64,000 nt of DNA from Stenotrophomonas mori. Its GTDB lineage: Bacteria; Pseudomonadota; Gammaproteobacteria; Xanthomonadales; Xanthomonadaceae. Positions 16,957 through 26,588 of the stretch are shown in pieces (positions within the stretch are counted from its first letter, which is position 1; every line of letters starts with the position of its first letter). A program made the translations under genes and the position numbers. The stretch is taken from the NCBI RefSeq assembly GCF_023556335.1, contig NZ_JAIKTS010000001.1, positions 1,302,001 through 1,366,000 on the forward strand, written 5' to 3'. The notes beneath the pieces are model-generated. The model did no database searches. It had not been told where the DNA came from and was given only the letters and a program-made list of their open reading frames with translations.

Positions 16957-16979
16957 TGCCGGGTAGGGCCCGGCACTAC
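16957..16979 (-). repeat. Single GTAG-type repeat between pheS and pheT
   Basis: On the minus strand GTAG is followed by the 7-bp hairpin TGCCGGG/CCCGGCA with a 5-nt loop. It has the same edge and stem as the clusters at 1021 and 5431 and lies inside the pheST transcript, so it may modulate RNA stability between the two genes. Confidence 0.65.
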
Positions 16980-16988
16980 GGCCTTCGA

Positions 16989-18537
<1,549 letters not shown>

Positions 18538-18548
18538 GGTTCAGTTCC

Positions 18549-18746
18549 TCAGAGGTAGGGCAGCATGCGGTCCAGACGGCCTGCGTCTTCCGCGCGGACG
18601 TGGTTCGTCTGACGCAGGTTGCGCTTCCGCTTGGTCGCCTTCTTGGTGAGGATATGGCTACGGTTGGCGTGGCCAGCCTTGTACTTGCCGGACGCGGTCT
18701 TGCGGAAACGCTTGGCCGCCGCCCGGTTGGTCTTGATCTTGGGCAT
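18549..18746 (-). CDS. rpmI: 50S ribosomal protein L35
   Basis: 65 aa, standard length: [20 protein letters not shown] start and [18 protein letters not shown] in the middle. Its 5' leader of about 150 nt begins at a good promoter (18903-18931) and is long enough to hold an L20-type autoregulatory structure, though I could not fold it reliably by eye. Confidence 0.97.
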   Translation of the reverse strand: MPKIKTNRAAAKRFRKTASGKYKAGHANRSHILTKKATKRKRNLRQTNHVRAEDAGRLDRMLPYL

Positions 18747-18902
18747 TGCTATGTCCTTGATGGTCTCTTTTGATTACTGGCTGGGCGGTGGCCGATGCCA
18801 CGCTTTCCATCCGTGCCCTTGCCTGTTCTAAGCCTGTACTCCCGACGGAGGCAGGCAGGTCCTGATGTTTCAGACAACACAACCCGGAGAACCGGGCCGC
18901 GC

Positions 18903-18931
18903 ATTATGCGCGCCGGCGCGGGCGCTTGCAA
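18903..18931 (-). promoter_or_regulatory. Promoter for rpmI-rplT
   Basis: On the minus strand TTGCAA (18931-18926), a 17-nt spacer and CATAAT (18908-18903) form a near-consensus sigma-70 promoter. Transcription would start near 18896, giving a ~150-nt leader before rpmI, inside the 278-bp gap after infC. Confidence 0.75.
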
Positions 18932-19024
18932 TCCCCGCCCGCCCCTGCGGGCAGCGGGATGAATGCGGACAGGCGAGAAGCTGCGCCCCTCCCGCCTCGC
19001 ACCGGCGGGCGGGCCGCGGACGGA

Positions 19025-19549
19025 CTACTTCTTCTTCGGCGCGATCATCATGACCATCTGGCGGCCTTCCAGCCGCGGGCGCGATTCGATCACGATGTCC
19101 TCGCCCAGATCGGCCTCGATCCGGCCGGCCATCTCGCGGCCCAGCTCCTGGTGGCTCATCTCACGGCCACGGAAGCGGATGTTGACCTTGATCTTGTCGC
19201 CATCCTCCAGGAAACCGCGCATCTTGCGCAGCTTGATCTGGTAGTCGCCCTCGTCCGTGACCGGACGGAACTTCACTTCCTTGATCTCGACCTGCTTGGT
19301 CTTCTTCTTGGCCTCGTTGGCCTTCTTCTGCGCTTCGAACTTGAACTTGCCGAAGTCCATGATCTTGCAGACCGGGGGGTCGGCCTGCGGCTGGATCTCG
19401 ACCAGGTCCAGGCCCTCGTCCTCGGCCATCGACAGCGCTTCGTCGCGCGTCATCACGCCGACCATTTCTCCGTCGCTGCCGATCACGCGGACGCGCGGCA
19501 CGCGGATTTCCTGGTTGCGGCGATTCTGCTTGGTGTCAGGGGTACTGAT
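19025..19549 (-). CDS. infC: Translation initiation factor IF-3 with non-canonical AUC start
   Basis: 174 aa if initiated at the ATC codon 19549-19547, preceded by GGAG 8 nt upstream. This restores the conserved IF-3 N terminus ([20 protein letters not shown]); the first AUG/GUG in frame, a GTG at 19501, would cut off 16 conserved residues. Visible core: [34 protein letters not shown] (domain linker), [18 protein letters not shown] and [14 protein letters not shown]-3 rejects non-standard start codons, and infC of E. coli starts with AUU for autoregulation; the same logic fits here. Encoded between thrS and rpmI. Confidence 0.93.
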   Translation of the reverse strand: MSTPDTKQNRRNQEIRVPRVRVIGSDGEMVGVMTRDEALSMAEDEGLDLVEIQPQADPPVCKIMDFGKFKFEAQKKANEAKKKTKQVEIKEVKFRPVTDEGDYQIKLRKMRGFLEDGDKIKVNIRFRGREMSHQELGREMAGRIEADLGEDIVIESRPRLEGRQMVMMIAPKKK

Positions 19550-19622
19550 ATTGCAATCTCCGGATGGAATCGTACCGGCCCCGACGGAAGGTCCGGGGGG
19601 CCGGGGCTGGATGCTTTACTGC

Positions 19623-21527
19623 TTACTGCTGCTGTTCCGCCTGCAGGCGCTCGATGAAGGCCGGCAGCGACATGCTGCCCAGATCCTCGCCCGAACGGGT
19701 GCGCACCGCCACCGCGCCATTGTCCTTTTCGCGGTCGCCGACGACCAGCAGGTACGGCACACGCTGCAGCGTATGCTCACGAATCTTATAGCCGATCTTC
19801 TCGTTCCGCAAATCCGCCGTGACCCGGAACCCTTGCTCCGCAAGGGTTTGACGAACCTGCTGAACGTATTCAGCCTGCGCATCGGTGATGTTGGCCACCA
19901 CGACCTGGACAGGCGCCAGCCACACCGGGAACGCCCCGGCATGGTGCTCGATCAGGATGCCGATGAAGCGCTCCATCGAGCCGACGATGGCCCGGTGCAG
20001 CATCACCGGATGCCGCTTCTGGCTGTTCTCGTCGACGTACTCGGCCCCCAGCCGGCCCGGCATCATGAAGTCCACCTGCATGGTGCCCAGCTGCCAGGTA
20101 CGGCCGATGGCGTCCTTCAGGTGGTATTCGATCTTCGGACCGTAGAACGCGCCCTCGCCGGGCAGCTCCTGCCACTCCACACCGCAGCTGGACAGCGCCG
20201 AGCGCAGCGCCGCCTCGGCCTTGTCCCAGGTGGCGTCGTCGCCCAGGCGCGACTCCGGGCGCAGCGCGATCTTGATCTGGATCTCCTCGAAACCGAAGTC
20301 GCCATACACCTTCAGCGCCTGCGCATGGAACGCACGGACCTCCGACTCGACCTGCTCCTCGGTGCAGAACACGTGGCCGTCGTCCTGGGTGAAGCCGCGC
20401 ACCCGCAGGATGCCGTGCAGCGCTCCCGACGGCTCGTTGCGGTGGCAGGCGCCGAACTCGCCGTAGCGGATCGGCAGGTCGCGGTAGCTGTGCAGGCCCT
20501 GGTTGAAGACCTGGACATGTCCCGGGCAGTTCATCGGCTTGACCGCGTAGGTACGCTTCTCCGACTCGGTGAAGAACATGTTGTCCTGGTAGTTGTCCCA
20601 GTGGCCCGACCGCTTCCACAGGCTCACGTCCAGGATCTGCGGGCAGCGCACCTCGCCGTAACCGCTATGGCGGTAGACCCTGCGCACGTACTGCTCCACC
20701 ACCTGCCACAGCGCCCAGCCCTTCGGATGCCAGAAGACCAGCCCCGGCGCCTCTTCCTGGAGGTGGAACAGCTCCTGCTGCTTGCCGATCCGGCGGTGGT
20801 CGCGCATCTCGGCTTCCTCGATGCGCTTGATGTAGGCCTCCAGCTGCTTCTTGTCGGCCCAGGCGGTGCCGTAGATGCGCTGCAGCTGCTCGTTCTTGGC
20901 ATCGCCGCGCCAGTAGGCACCGGAAATGCGGGTCAGCCGGAACGCCTTGAGGAAGCGCGTGTTGGGCACGTGCGGGCCGCGGCACATGTCCACGTATTCC
21001 TGGTGGTAGTACATGCCCATGGCCTGGATGTCGTCGGCCATGTCGTCGATCAGCCGCAGCTTGTAGTCCTCGCCCCGCGCCCTGAAGATCTCCACCACCT
21101 CCGCGCGCGGCGTCATCTTCTTGATGACGTCGTAGTCCTGCGCGATCAGCTCGCCCATGCGCTTCTCGATCGCCGCCATGTCCTCCGGCGTGAACGGGCG
21201 CTCGGAGTAGATGTCGTAGTAGAAGCCCTCGGCGATGACCGGGCCGATCACCATCTTCACGTCCGGATACAGCTGCTTGACCGCATGGCCGACCAGGTGC
21301 GCGCAGGAATGGCGGATGATCTCGACCCCCTCCTCGTCCTTGGCGGTGATGATGCGCAGCGCGGCGTCGCGCTCGATCAGGTCGCCGGCGTCGACCAGCA
21401 CGCCATCCACCGCACCGGCGATGGTGGCCTTGGCCAGGCCGGCACCGATGGACTGGGCCACGTCCATGACGCTGACCGGGTTTTCGAACTGGCGGACGCT
21501 GCCGTCCGGGAGAGTGATGTTGATCAT
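19623..21527 (-). CDS. thrS: Threonine-tRNA ligase
   Basis: 634 aa, full length. TGS domain (about 1-62, [19 protein letters not shown]), editing domain (about 65-225, with [19 protein letters not shown] and the Zn-like His/Cys set), class II core (about 240-535: [29 protein letters not shown] with the zinc Cys, [19 protein letters not shown]) and anticodon-binding domain to the end ([17 protein letters not shown]). AGGTGAAG stands before ATG 21527. A Thr-codon leader peptide and a terminator/antiterminator pair lie upstream (21611-21683). Confidence 0.97.
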   Translation of the reverse strand: MINITLPDGSVRQFENPVSVMDVAQSIGAGLAKATIAGAVDGVLVDAGDLIERDAALRIITAKDEEGVEIIRHSCAHLVGHAVKQLYPDVKMVIGPVIAEGFYYDIYSERPFTPEDMAAIEKRMGELIAQDYDVIKKMTPRAEVVEIFRARGEDYKLRLIDDMADDIQAMGMYYHQEYVDMCRGPHVPNTRFLKAFRLTRISGAYWRGDAKNEQLQRIYGTAWADKKQLEAYIKRIEEAEMRDHRRIGKQQELFHLQEEAPGLVFWHPKGWALWQVVEQYVRRVYRHSGYGEVRCPQILDVSLWKRSGHWDNYQDNMFFTESEKRTYAVKPMNCPGHVQVFNQGLHSYRDLPIRYGEFGACHRNEPSGALHGILRVRGFTQDDGHVFCTEEQVESEVRAFHAQALKVYGDFGFEEIQIKIALRPESRLGDDATWDKAEAALRSALSSCGVEWQELPGEGAFYGPKIEYHLKDAIGRTWQLGTMQVDFMMPGRLGAEYVDENSQKRHPVMLHRAIVGSMERFIGILIEHHAGAFPVWLAPVQVVVANITDAQAEYVQQVRQTLAEQGFRVTADLRNEKIGYKIREHTLQRVPYLLVVGDREKDNGAVAVRTRSGEDLGSMSLPAFIERLQAEQQQ

Positions 21528-21610
21528 GGCTTCACCTGGGTGGGGGCCCGCCCGTCATGGCGGGCCGCGGAACGCGGCGCGATGGCGCGCTTCCGGGGGA
21601 ACGTGGGCAA

Positions 21611-21651
21611 TAAAAAAGCGCCACGGAGGCGCCTGCTGCAGGGCCGTGGCG
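21611..21651 (-). promoter_or_regulatory. Candidate thrS transcription attenuator (terminator and competing antiterminator)
   Basis: On the minus strand the terminator stem AGGCGCC/GGCGCTT (21634-21628 with 21622-21616, one G-U) has a 5-nt loop and runs into TTTTTTATT. Just upstream CGCCACGG (21651-21644) is perfectly complementary to CCGTGGCG (21626-21619), which includes the 3' arm of the terminator, so the two structures exclude each other. The terminator sits 84 bp before the thrS start and no other gene ends here. A six-codon reading frame rich in Thr codons precedes it. Confidence 0.65.
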
Positions 21652-21662
21652 GGATCCGCTCG

Positions 21663-21683
21663 TCAGAAAGTGGTAGTGCTCAT
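21663..21683 (-). CDS. Candidate thrS leader peptide MSTTTF
   Basis: A six-codon frame ATG AGC ACT ACC ACT TTC TGA lies 12 nt before the antiterminator arm, with three consecutive Thr codons. Its size and place fit a ribosome-stalling leader peptide that senses charged tRNA-Thr. The ribosome-binding site is weak (GAGCG about 9 nt upstream). It is far below normal gene length and rests on context alone. Confidence 0.5.
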   Translation of the reverse strand: MSTTTF

Positions 21684-21905
21684 GTCGCACGCTCGGCCGG
21701 CGTTGCCGCGGGCCACCTTTTCCAGAAGAAAGTCCTGCCCGCGATGGTAAACCAAACGCGGCGGCTGCGCTTCGGGCGCACCGTCCCGGGGCCACTGCGC
21801 CCGCCCGCCCGAGAAACATTCCCATCCTGCCGAGCCCTTCCAGCCCCGGGATGGCCACGCCCCTGGCCTCCACCGGGAAGAGCGCTTGCCGGCACAAGGC
21901 GCAAC

Positions 21906-21932
21906 CAGAAGAAAGCCCCGCAAAGCGGGGCT
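21906..21932 (-). terminator. Terminator of the Cys-rich secreted protein gene
   Basis: AGCCCCGC-ttt-GCGGGGCT pairs perfectly over 8 bp (21914-21932); on the minus strand TTCTTCTGG follows. It lies 24 bp after the stop at 21956 and separates that gene from the thrS leader. Confidence 0.85.
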
Positions 21933-21955
21933 CCCTACACGTATTGCTCAGCGGG

Positions 21956-22150
21956 TCATGGCGCCTTGCATCGCTCCATGCATGCCTTGAATGCCGCGAT
22001 ACACGCCTCCGGGTCCCCGGTCTTTGTCATGCATGCATCACGCTTCGCAATGCAGTCCCAGGTGCAGTTCGGTGCGGCCGTGGCCATTCCCCCCAGCGAA
22101 GCCAGAGAAAACATAGCGACTGCAGCCGCGCCCTTGATCCATCGTTTCAT
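21956..22150 (-). CDS. Small Cys-rich secreted protein of unknown function (64 aa)
   Basis: GGAGAG stands 7 nt before ATG 22150. Residues 1-25 form a signal peptide (MKRWIKGAAAVAMFSLASLG, cleavage near ATA-A). The mature ~40 residues hold six cysteines (C29, C33, C40, C49, C56 and C60) among charged helical stretches such as MTKTGDPEACIAAFKACMER, suggesting a disulfide-stapled helical hairpin in the periplasm. I recognise no family. It has its own terminator, so it is a stand-alone unit. Codon use is looser than in neighbours (CGA, GCA, TCT, ACA). Confidence 0.8.
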   Translation of the reverse strand: MKRWIKGAAAVAMFSLASLGGMATAAPNCTWDCIAKRDACMTKTGDPEACIAAFKACMERCKAP

Positions 22151-22806
22151 GCCGCTCTCCATGTAGGCCTGATCGCCCAGGCGAACCAAGCTTAACGACA
22201 CCCACCGCCTCTCGCTCGCTGCATCGCATCAGCCTGGCACCCAGGAAGATTCAAGAAGCCGAAAATGCCCAGGACATCACCGATACAACAGAGCCCCCCC
22301 CCCAAGCGCCCTGGCTGACAGCCGCCACTTCACCCTGTTCCTGACCCGGTGGGCCCGGCTCACCCGAATGTTCGACGCCATCACGACCCACGGACAAGCA
22401 GTTGGTCCGCGCACGCCGCATGGGCACCACCACAGCTCAGGTCCGTTCCAACGGCAACCCCGAGTGCAATTCGGGCATCCAACCGCCAACAGACAAGGGG
22501 CCGCACCCGGCGCGATTATCACTATCGCCCGGTTTGATACCGAAGATCGCCCGCTGTCAGACACCTGTTGGCCCATGCACCCCGGCATGCCTGCCCGGGG
22601 AGAGCGGATCTGCCGGACACCCCACCATTCGTCCGGAAGAGCGGCACAGCATGAGACCCCACCCGAGGAATCGGGAAAGCGTGCAACAGGCCTTGAAGAC
22701 TCCAGCCCCCGAGCGTACTGGTTCGCTGGGGTCAGCCTAGGGTCAGCCGATGCGGCTGCCGACGCTGCGAATTCCACTGAAGCCGCTGATACGCCTAGGC
22801 TTCAAG
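22151..22806. other. 656-bp gene-free stretch on the 3' side of tRNA-Val
   Basis: No supported gene. GC content is lower than in the flanking genes, and there is a run of ten C near 22294. The left end should contain the promoter of the Cys-rich protein gene. I looked for a copy of the tRNA-Val end as an attachment-site trace and found none. Confidence 0.5.
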
Positions 22807-22881
22807 TGGTGGGCGGTACAGGGTTCGAACCTGTGACCCCTACCATGTCAAGGTAGTGCTCTACCGCTGAGCTAACCGCCC
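22807..22881 (-). tRNA. tRNA-Val (GAC)
   Basis: 75 nt including encoded CCA (22807-22809). Acceptor GGGCGGT pairs with ACCGCCC; anticodon arm CTACCTTGACATGGTAG gives GAC; T arm AGGTTCGAACCCT regular. Reads GUC/GUU codons. Confidence 0.95.
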
Positions 22882-22917
22882 GTTCCGTTCGCAGGCATGT
22901 ACGCTGCGAGGGCGCGT

Positions 22918-22947
22918 ATCTTAGTTCACCCGATGCCGGAAGAGCAA
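22918..22947 (-). promoter_or_regulatory. Probable promoter of tRNA-Val
   Basis: On the minus strand TTGCTC (22947-22942), an 18-nt spacer and TAAGAT (22923-22918) resemble a sigma-70 promoter 37-66 bp before the tRNA 5' end. Confidence 0.5.
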
Positions 22948-23026
22948 GCGATACGCGGGACTATTCTTCATCCCCGGCGGCCGGCCGCGCCGGCGGCCGT
23001 TCCCGCCCCCGCCATCCGCTCCCCGG

Positions 23027-25039
23027 TCAGCCCAGGCTCGCTTCCTTGAGCTGGCGGATCTGGTCGCGTACCCGGGCCGCGTCCTCGAACTCCAGGTCGC
23101 GCGCATGCTGGTACATCTGCTGTTCCAGCGCCTTGATCCGGGCCGCGGCCTGGGCCGGCTCGAGCGGCAGGTAGTCCGCCGCGGGCTCGGCCAGGCGGCG
23201 CCCCTTGCCCTTGCCGCTGGGCTTCGACGCCTCTTCGTGCGCGCCTTCCAGGATATCCACGATGGGCCGCGCCACCGAACGGGGGGTGATGCCGTGCGCC
23301 TCGTTGTACTCCACCTGCTTCTGCCGGCGGCGGTCGGTCTCCTCGATCGCCGCCTGCATCGAGCGGGTGATCCGGTCGGCGTACAGGATGGCCTTGCCGC
23401 GCACGTTGCGGGCCGCACGGCCGATGGTCTGGATCAGCGAGCCGGTGGAGCGCAGGAAGCCTTCCTTGTCGGCGTCGAGGATCGCCACCAGCGACACCTC
23501 GGGCATGTCCAGGCCCTCGCGCAGCAGGTTGATGCCGACCAGGACGTCGAACCTGCCCAGGCGCAGATCGCGGATGATCTCGACACGTTCGACGGTGTCC
23601 ACGTCCGAGTGCAGGTAGCGCACGCGGATGCCGTGTTCGCCCAGGTACTCGGTGAGGTTCTCGGCCATGCGCTTGGTGAGCGTGGTAACCAGCACCCGGT
23701 CGCCCATCTTGATGCGCGCGTTGCACTCGGACATCAGGTCGTCGACCTGGGTGCCGACCGGACGGATCTCCACCTGCGGGTCGATCAGGCCGGTCGGGCG
23801 CACCACCAGCTCGGTGATCTCCTCGCCGGACTCGCGCAGTTCGTAGGGGCCCGGGGTCGCCGACACATAGATGCTGCGCGGCGAGCGCGCCTCCCACTCC
23901 TCGAAGCGTAGCGGGCGATTGTCGAGCGCCGAGGGCAGCCGGAAACCGAACTCGACCAGGGTCTCCTTCCGCGAACGGTCGCCCTTGTACATCGCACCGA
24001 TCTGCGGAATGGTCACGTGCGACTCGTCGATGACCAGCAGCGCGTCGGCCGGCAGGTAGTCGAACAGCGTCGGGGGCGGCTCGCCGGGCGCCTTGCCGGT
24101 GAGGTGCCGCGAGTAGTTCTCGATGCCGTTGCAGTAGCCGACCTCGGCCATCATCTCCAGGTCGAACTGGGTACGCTGCGCCAGGCGCTGCGCTTCCACC
24201 AGCTTGTTCTGCGCATACAGGTGCTCCAGACGCTCCTTGAGCTCGACCTTGATCGTCTCGATGGCCACCAGCACCCGCTCGCGCGTGGTGGCGTAGTGGG
24301 TCTTCGGATAGATCGTGTAGCGCTGCATGCGGCGCAGGCTTTCGCCGGTGAGCGGGTCGAACATGCTCAGCTGCTCCACCTCGCCGTCGAACAGCTCGAT
24401 GCGCACCGCCTCGCCGTCCAGCTCCGCCGGGAACACGTCGATCACCTCGCCGCGCACGCGGAAGGTACCGCGCTGCAGCTCGTATTCGTTGCGCGTGTAC
24501 TGCAGCTGGGTCAGGTGGTTGATCAGGTCGCGCTGCTCGATCCGTTCGCCCTTGGAGAGGATCAGGCGCAGCGACAGGTAGTCCTCAGGCGCCCCCAGGC
24601 CATAGATGGCCGACACCGTCGCCACCACGATGGCATCGGGCCGCGACAGCAGGGTCTTGGTCGCGGCCAGCCGCATCTGCTCGATGTGCTCGTTGATCGA
24701 GCTGTCCTTCTCGATGAAGGTGTCCGATGCCGGCACGTAGGCCTCGGGCTGGTAGTAGTCGTAATAACTGACGAAGTACTCCACCGCGTTGTGCGGGAAG
24801 AAGGCCTTGAACTCCCCATACAGCTGCGCGGCCAGGGTCTTGTTCGGCGCCATCACCAGGGTCGGCCGCTGGACCTGCTGCACGACGTTGGCGATCGTGT
24901 AGGTCTTGCCGGAGCCGGTCACGCCCAGCAGGGTCTGCTTGGCGATGCCGGCCTCGAAGTTGGCGACGAGCTTGTCGATGGCGGCCGGCTGGTCGCCCGC
25001 CGGCGAATAGGGCGATACAAGCTGGAAACGGTCGGACAT
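23027..25039 (-). CDS. uvrB: Excinuclease ABC subunit B
   Basis: 670 aa, full length. Walker [17 protein letters not shown] (about 38-53), the beta-hairpin region [12 protein letters not shown] (about 90-103), helicase motifs [14 protein letters not shown] and [30 protein letters not shown], and the C-terminal UVR motif for UvrC/UvrA contact ([20 protein letters not shown]). Verifies and loads onto damaged DNA in nucleotide excision repair. A TATACT -10 lies upstream; I found no clear LexA operator. Confidence 0.97.
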   Translation of the reverse strand: MSDRFQLVSPYSPAGDQPAAIDKLVANFEAGIAKQTLLGVTGSGKTYTIANVVQQVQRPTLVMAPNKTLAAQLYGEFKAFFPHNAVEYFVSYYDYYQPEAYVPASDTFIEKDSSINEHIEQMRLAATKTLLSRPDAIVVATVSAIYGLGAPEDYLSLRLILSKGERIEQRDLINHLTQLQYTRNEYELQRGTFRVRGEVIDVFPAELDGEAVRIELFDGEVEQLSMFDPLTGESLRRMQRYTIYPKTHYATTRERVLVAIETIKVELKERLEHLYAQNKLVEAQRLAQRTQFDLEMMAEVGYCNGIENYSRHLTGKAPGEPPPTLFDYLPADALLVIDESHVTIPQIGAMYKGDRSRKETLVEFGFRLPSALDNRPLRFEEWEARSPRSIYVSATPGPYELRESGEEITELVVRPTGLIDPQVEIRPVGTQVDDLMSECNARIKMGDRVLVTTLTKRMAENLTEYLGEHGIRVRYLHSDVDTVERVEIIRDLRLGRFDVLVGINLLREGLDMPEVSLVAILDADKEGFLRSTGSLIQTIGRAARNVRGKAILYADRITRSMQAAIEETDRRRQKQVEYNEAHGITPRSVARPIVDILEGAHEEASKPSGKGKGRRLAEPAADYLPLEPAQAAARIKALEQQMYQHARDLEFEDAARVRDQIRQLKEASLG

Positions 25040-25218
25040 GGCAGCGCGGATGACGGCGACCGCCCAGTATAGCCACCGGCCGGATGACGACTACCTGAGC
25101 ATCCTCCCTACAGCACGGCGGCACGGATACTGGTTCCGTGATGACGCCGCGCGGAGGACGCTGGCTCTCCTGCCGCAACCGGTACGCAGCGATGCCAAGA
25201 ACTCCCTGCGCGCACCCG

Positions 25219-25755
25219 ATGCACCGCCGCACCGCCACGGGCGGCGTCACCCTGGTGGAGGCCGCGCTCTGCCTGGCGCTGCTGTCGATCGTCGCTGCGG
25301 TCGCCCTGCCCGCCCTGGGCACGCTGATCGAACGCCAGCGCACCGTGAGCGCAGGCCACATGCTGCTCACCCGGCTCGCACTGGCACGCATGACCGCCAT
25401 CACCCGTGGCGCGCCCGCGGTGCTGTGCCCGTCCACGGATGGCGTGCGCTGCGGCGACAGCAGCGACTGGAGTGGCGGATGGCTGCTGTTCCTGGACCCC
25501 GACGGCAACCGCCGCCCGGACCAGGCCGACGACATCGTGCGCGCGGAGAATGCGCCGCCACGCCACCCCCTGCGGCTGGTGGGTTCCTCCGGCCGCAAGC
25601 AGGCACGCTATCTCCCCGATGGCCGCAGCCCCGGCAGCAACCTCACGGTCGCGATCTGCAACCGCAAGGGCGAACTGCTGGGCAGCATCATCGTCAACAA
25701 CGCCGGGCGCGCCCGCAGCGAACGCCCGGCCAGGCCTGCGCCCTGCCCGGGATGA
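25219..25755 (+). CDS. GspH/FimT-family minor pseudopilin
   Basis: About 178 aa. Prepilin signature GG|VTLVEAALCLALLS, with Gly at the cleavage site and Glu5 present, then a 20-residue hydrophobic helix. The C-terminal part has the GspH fold pattern (WSGGWLLFLDPDGN, RSPGSNLTVAICNRKG) and paired cysteines. ATG 25219 gives a short basic leader (MHRRTATGG); in-frame ATGs at 25192 and 25138 are possible. It is transcribed opposite to the main pil operon and separated from pilE by tRNA-Asn, so it may be expressed independently. Confidence 0.82.
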   Translation: MHRRTATGGVTLVEAALCLALLSIVAAVALPALGTLIERQRTVSAGHMLLTRLALARMTAITRGAPAVLCPSTDGVRCGDSSDWSGGWLLFLDPDGNRRPDQADDIVRAENAPPRHPLRLVGSSGRKQARYLPDGRSPGSNLTVAICNRKGELLGSIIVNNAGRARSERPARPAPCPG

Positions 25756-25780
25756 GTCCGGCCCGAGCCGCCACCGCGGC

Positions 25781-25809
25781 TTGCACGCCTCCGGGCAGCT
25801 GCGTAAAAT
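25781..25809 (+). promoter_or_regulatory. Promoter of tRNA-Asn
   Basis: TTGCAC (25781-25786), a 17-nt spacer and TAAAAT (25804-25809), followed by a GC-rich discriminator typical of stringently controlled stable-RNA promoters. The tRNA begins 10 nt after the -10. Confidence 0.8.
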
Positions 25810-25818
25810 GCGCGGCCC

Positions 25819-25892
25819 GCCCGAATAGCTCAGCCGGTTAGAGCACTTGACTGTTAATCAGGGGGTCGTTGGTTCGAGTCCAACTTCGGGCG
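25819..25892 (+). tRNA. tRNA-Asn (GUU), CCA not encoded
   Basis: 74 nt. Acceptor GCCCGAA pairs with TTCGGGC, discriminator G at 25892; anticodon arm CTTGACTGTTAATCAGG gives GTT; T arm TGGTTCGAGTCCA. The bases after the discriminator are CAAAAA, so CCA is not encoded, unlike in the other three tRNA genes of this window. Confidence 0.94.
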
Positions 25893-25901
25893 CAAAAAAT
25901 C

Positions 25902-25932
25902 CAAGGGCTTGCGAGTGATCGCAAGCCCTTTT
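25902..25932 (+). terminator. Terminator of tRNA-Asn
   Basis: AAGGGCTTGCG and CGCAAGCCCTT pair perfectly over 11 bp around AGTGAT, followed by TTGGTTT. The stem is nearly the same as that of the tRNA-Pro terminator. The remaining ~250 bp up to the pilE stop show nothing recognisable. Confidence 0.88.
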
Positions 25933-26184
25933 GGTTTCCGGCGCCGTCCAAGCATTCCAAGCCTCCCGCAGGCACCGGGCCAACGGTTCCGCCATCACAC
26001 CCCCGATTCCGCATGCAGCAGGCCGGCAGATGCACGGGAATGCCCCCCTTCACCCACCTGGACACGGCAGTTGGACGCGGCAGCGCCCCGCGCTGCTCCA
26101 CGCCACCGGGCTCCGCGCGGCGCCTCCACAGGCACCCACCCGGCCCCGGCATGCAGTCGCCCCGATGGGGGCGACGCTTCCGGC

Positions 26185-26580
26185 CTACCAGCAGCCGGAA
26201 GCCGGTGTCCGAGCCCCCTGGTGGTCGACGGTCAGGGTGCCGCAGCTGTCGCCGGACTGTGCACCGGTGGGGTTGGCGCTGACGGTGTAGCTGCGCGCCG
26301 CGACCTGCGTCTCGATGGTGTAGAAACGCCGGGCATCCGCGTCGCAGACCGCCGAGAGCGCCGCCGCATCCGGCGCCCCCTGGTAGCTCAGCTGGGTGGT
26401 GTAGTAACGCTCCAGCTGGTGCGATACCGCCAGCGCGCAGGCCGCGCCCGCCGCGCGCCGGGTCTTCTGTACGTGGCGGGAATAGCTGGGCAAGGCGATG
26501 CTCGCCAGGACGCCCAGGATCACCACCACGATCATCAGTTCGATCAGGGTGAAGCCGCCATGCGTGTGCTTGCTGTTCAT
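26185..26580 (-). CDS. pilE: Type IV minor pilin PilE
   Basis: 131 aa. Leader MNSKHTHGG cleaved before [18 protein letters not shown] (Phe1, Glu5), then the pilin headgroup with the conserved C-terminal Cys pair ([10 protein letters not shown] and SGCW). GAGG stands 6 nt before ATG 26580; the ATG one codon earlier is less well placed. Last gene of the fimT-pilVWXY1E operon; in Pseudomonas and Xanthomonas PilE is a minor pilin that couples the priming complex to the pilus. 8 bp after pilY1. Confidence 0.92.
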   Translation of the reverse strand: MNSKHTHGGFTLIELMIVVVILGVLASIALPSYSRHVQKTRRAAGAACALAVSHQLERYYTTQLSYQGAPDAAALSAVCDADARRFYTIETQVAARSYTVSANPTGAQSGDSCGTLTVDHQGARTPASGCW

Positions 26581-26588
26581 CATGTCCC

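Noticed and set aside
21607-21660. T-box riboswitch upstream of thrS
   Set aside because: No T-box sequence or stem I specifier loop is seen and T-boxes are not known from gammaproteobacteria; the leader-peptide reading fits better.
19257-22166. A 969-codon open frame on the plus strand across thrS and infC
   Set aside because: It is antisense to thrS and infC, both certain; its translation is His/Arg/Gln-rich without domain motifs, the usual shadow in ~70% GC DNA.
22202-22806. Attachment site copy of tRNA-Val, or an integrase remnant
   Set aside because: I searched by eye for the T-arm and CCA-end sequence of tRNA-Val and for tyrosine recombinase motifs and found neither.
25040-25137. LexA operator before uvrB
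   Set aside because: Neither the enterobacterial CTG-N10-CAG nor the xanthomonad TTAG-N6-TACTA pattern is present; only a TATACT -10 was seen.
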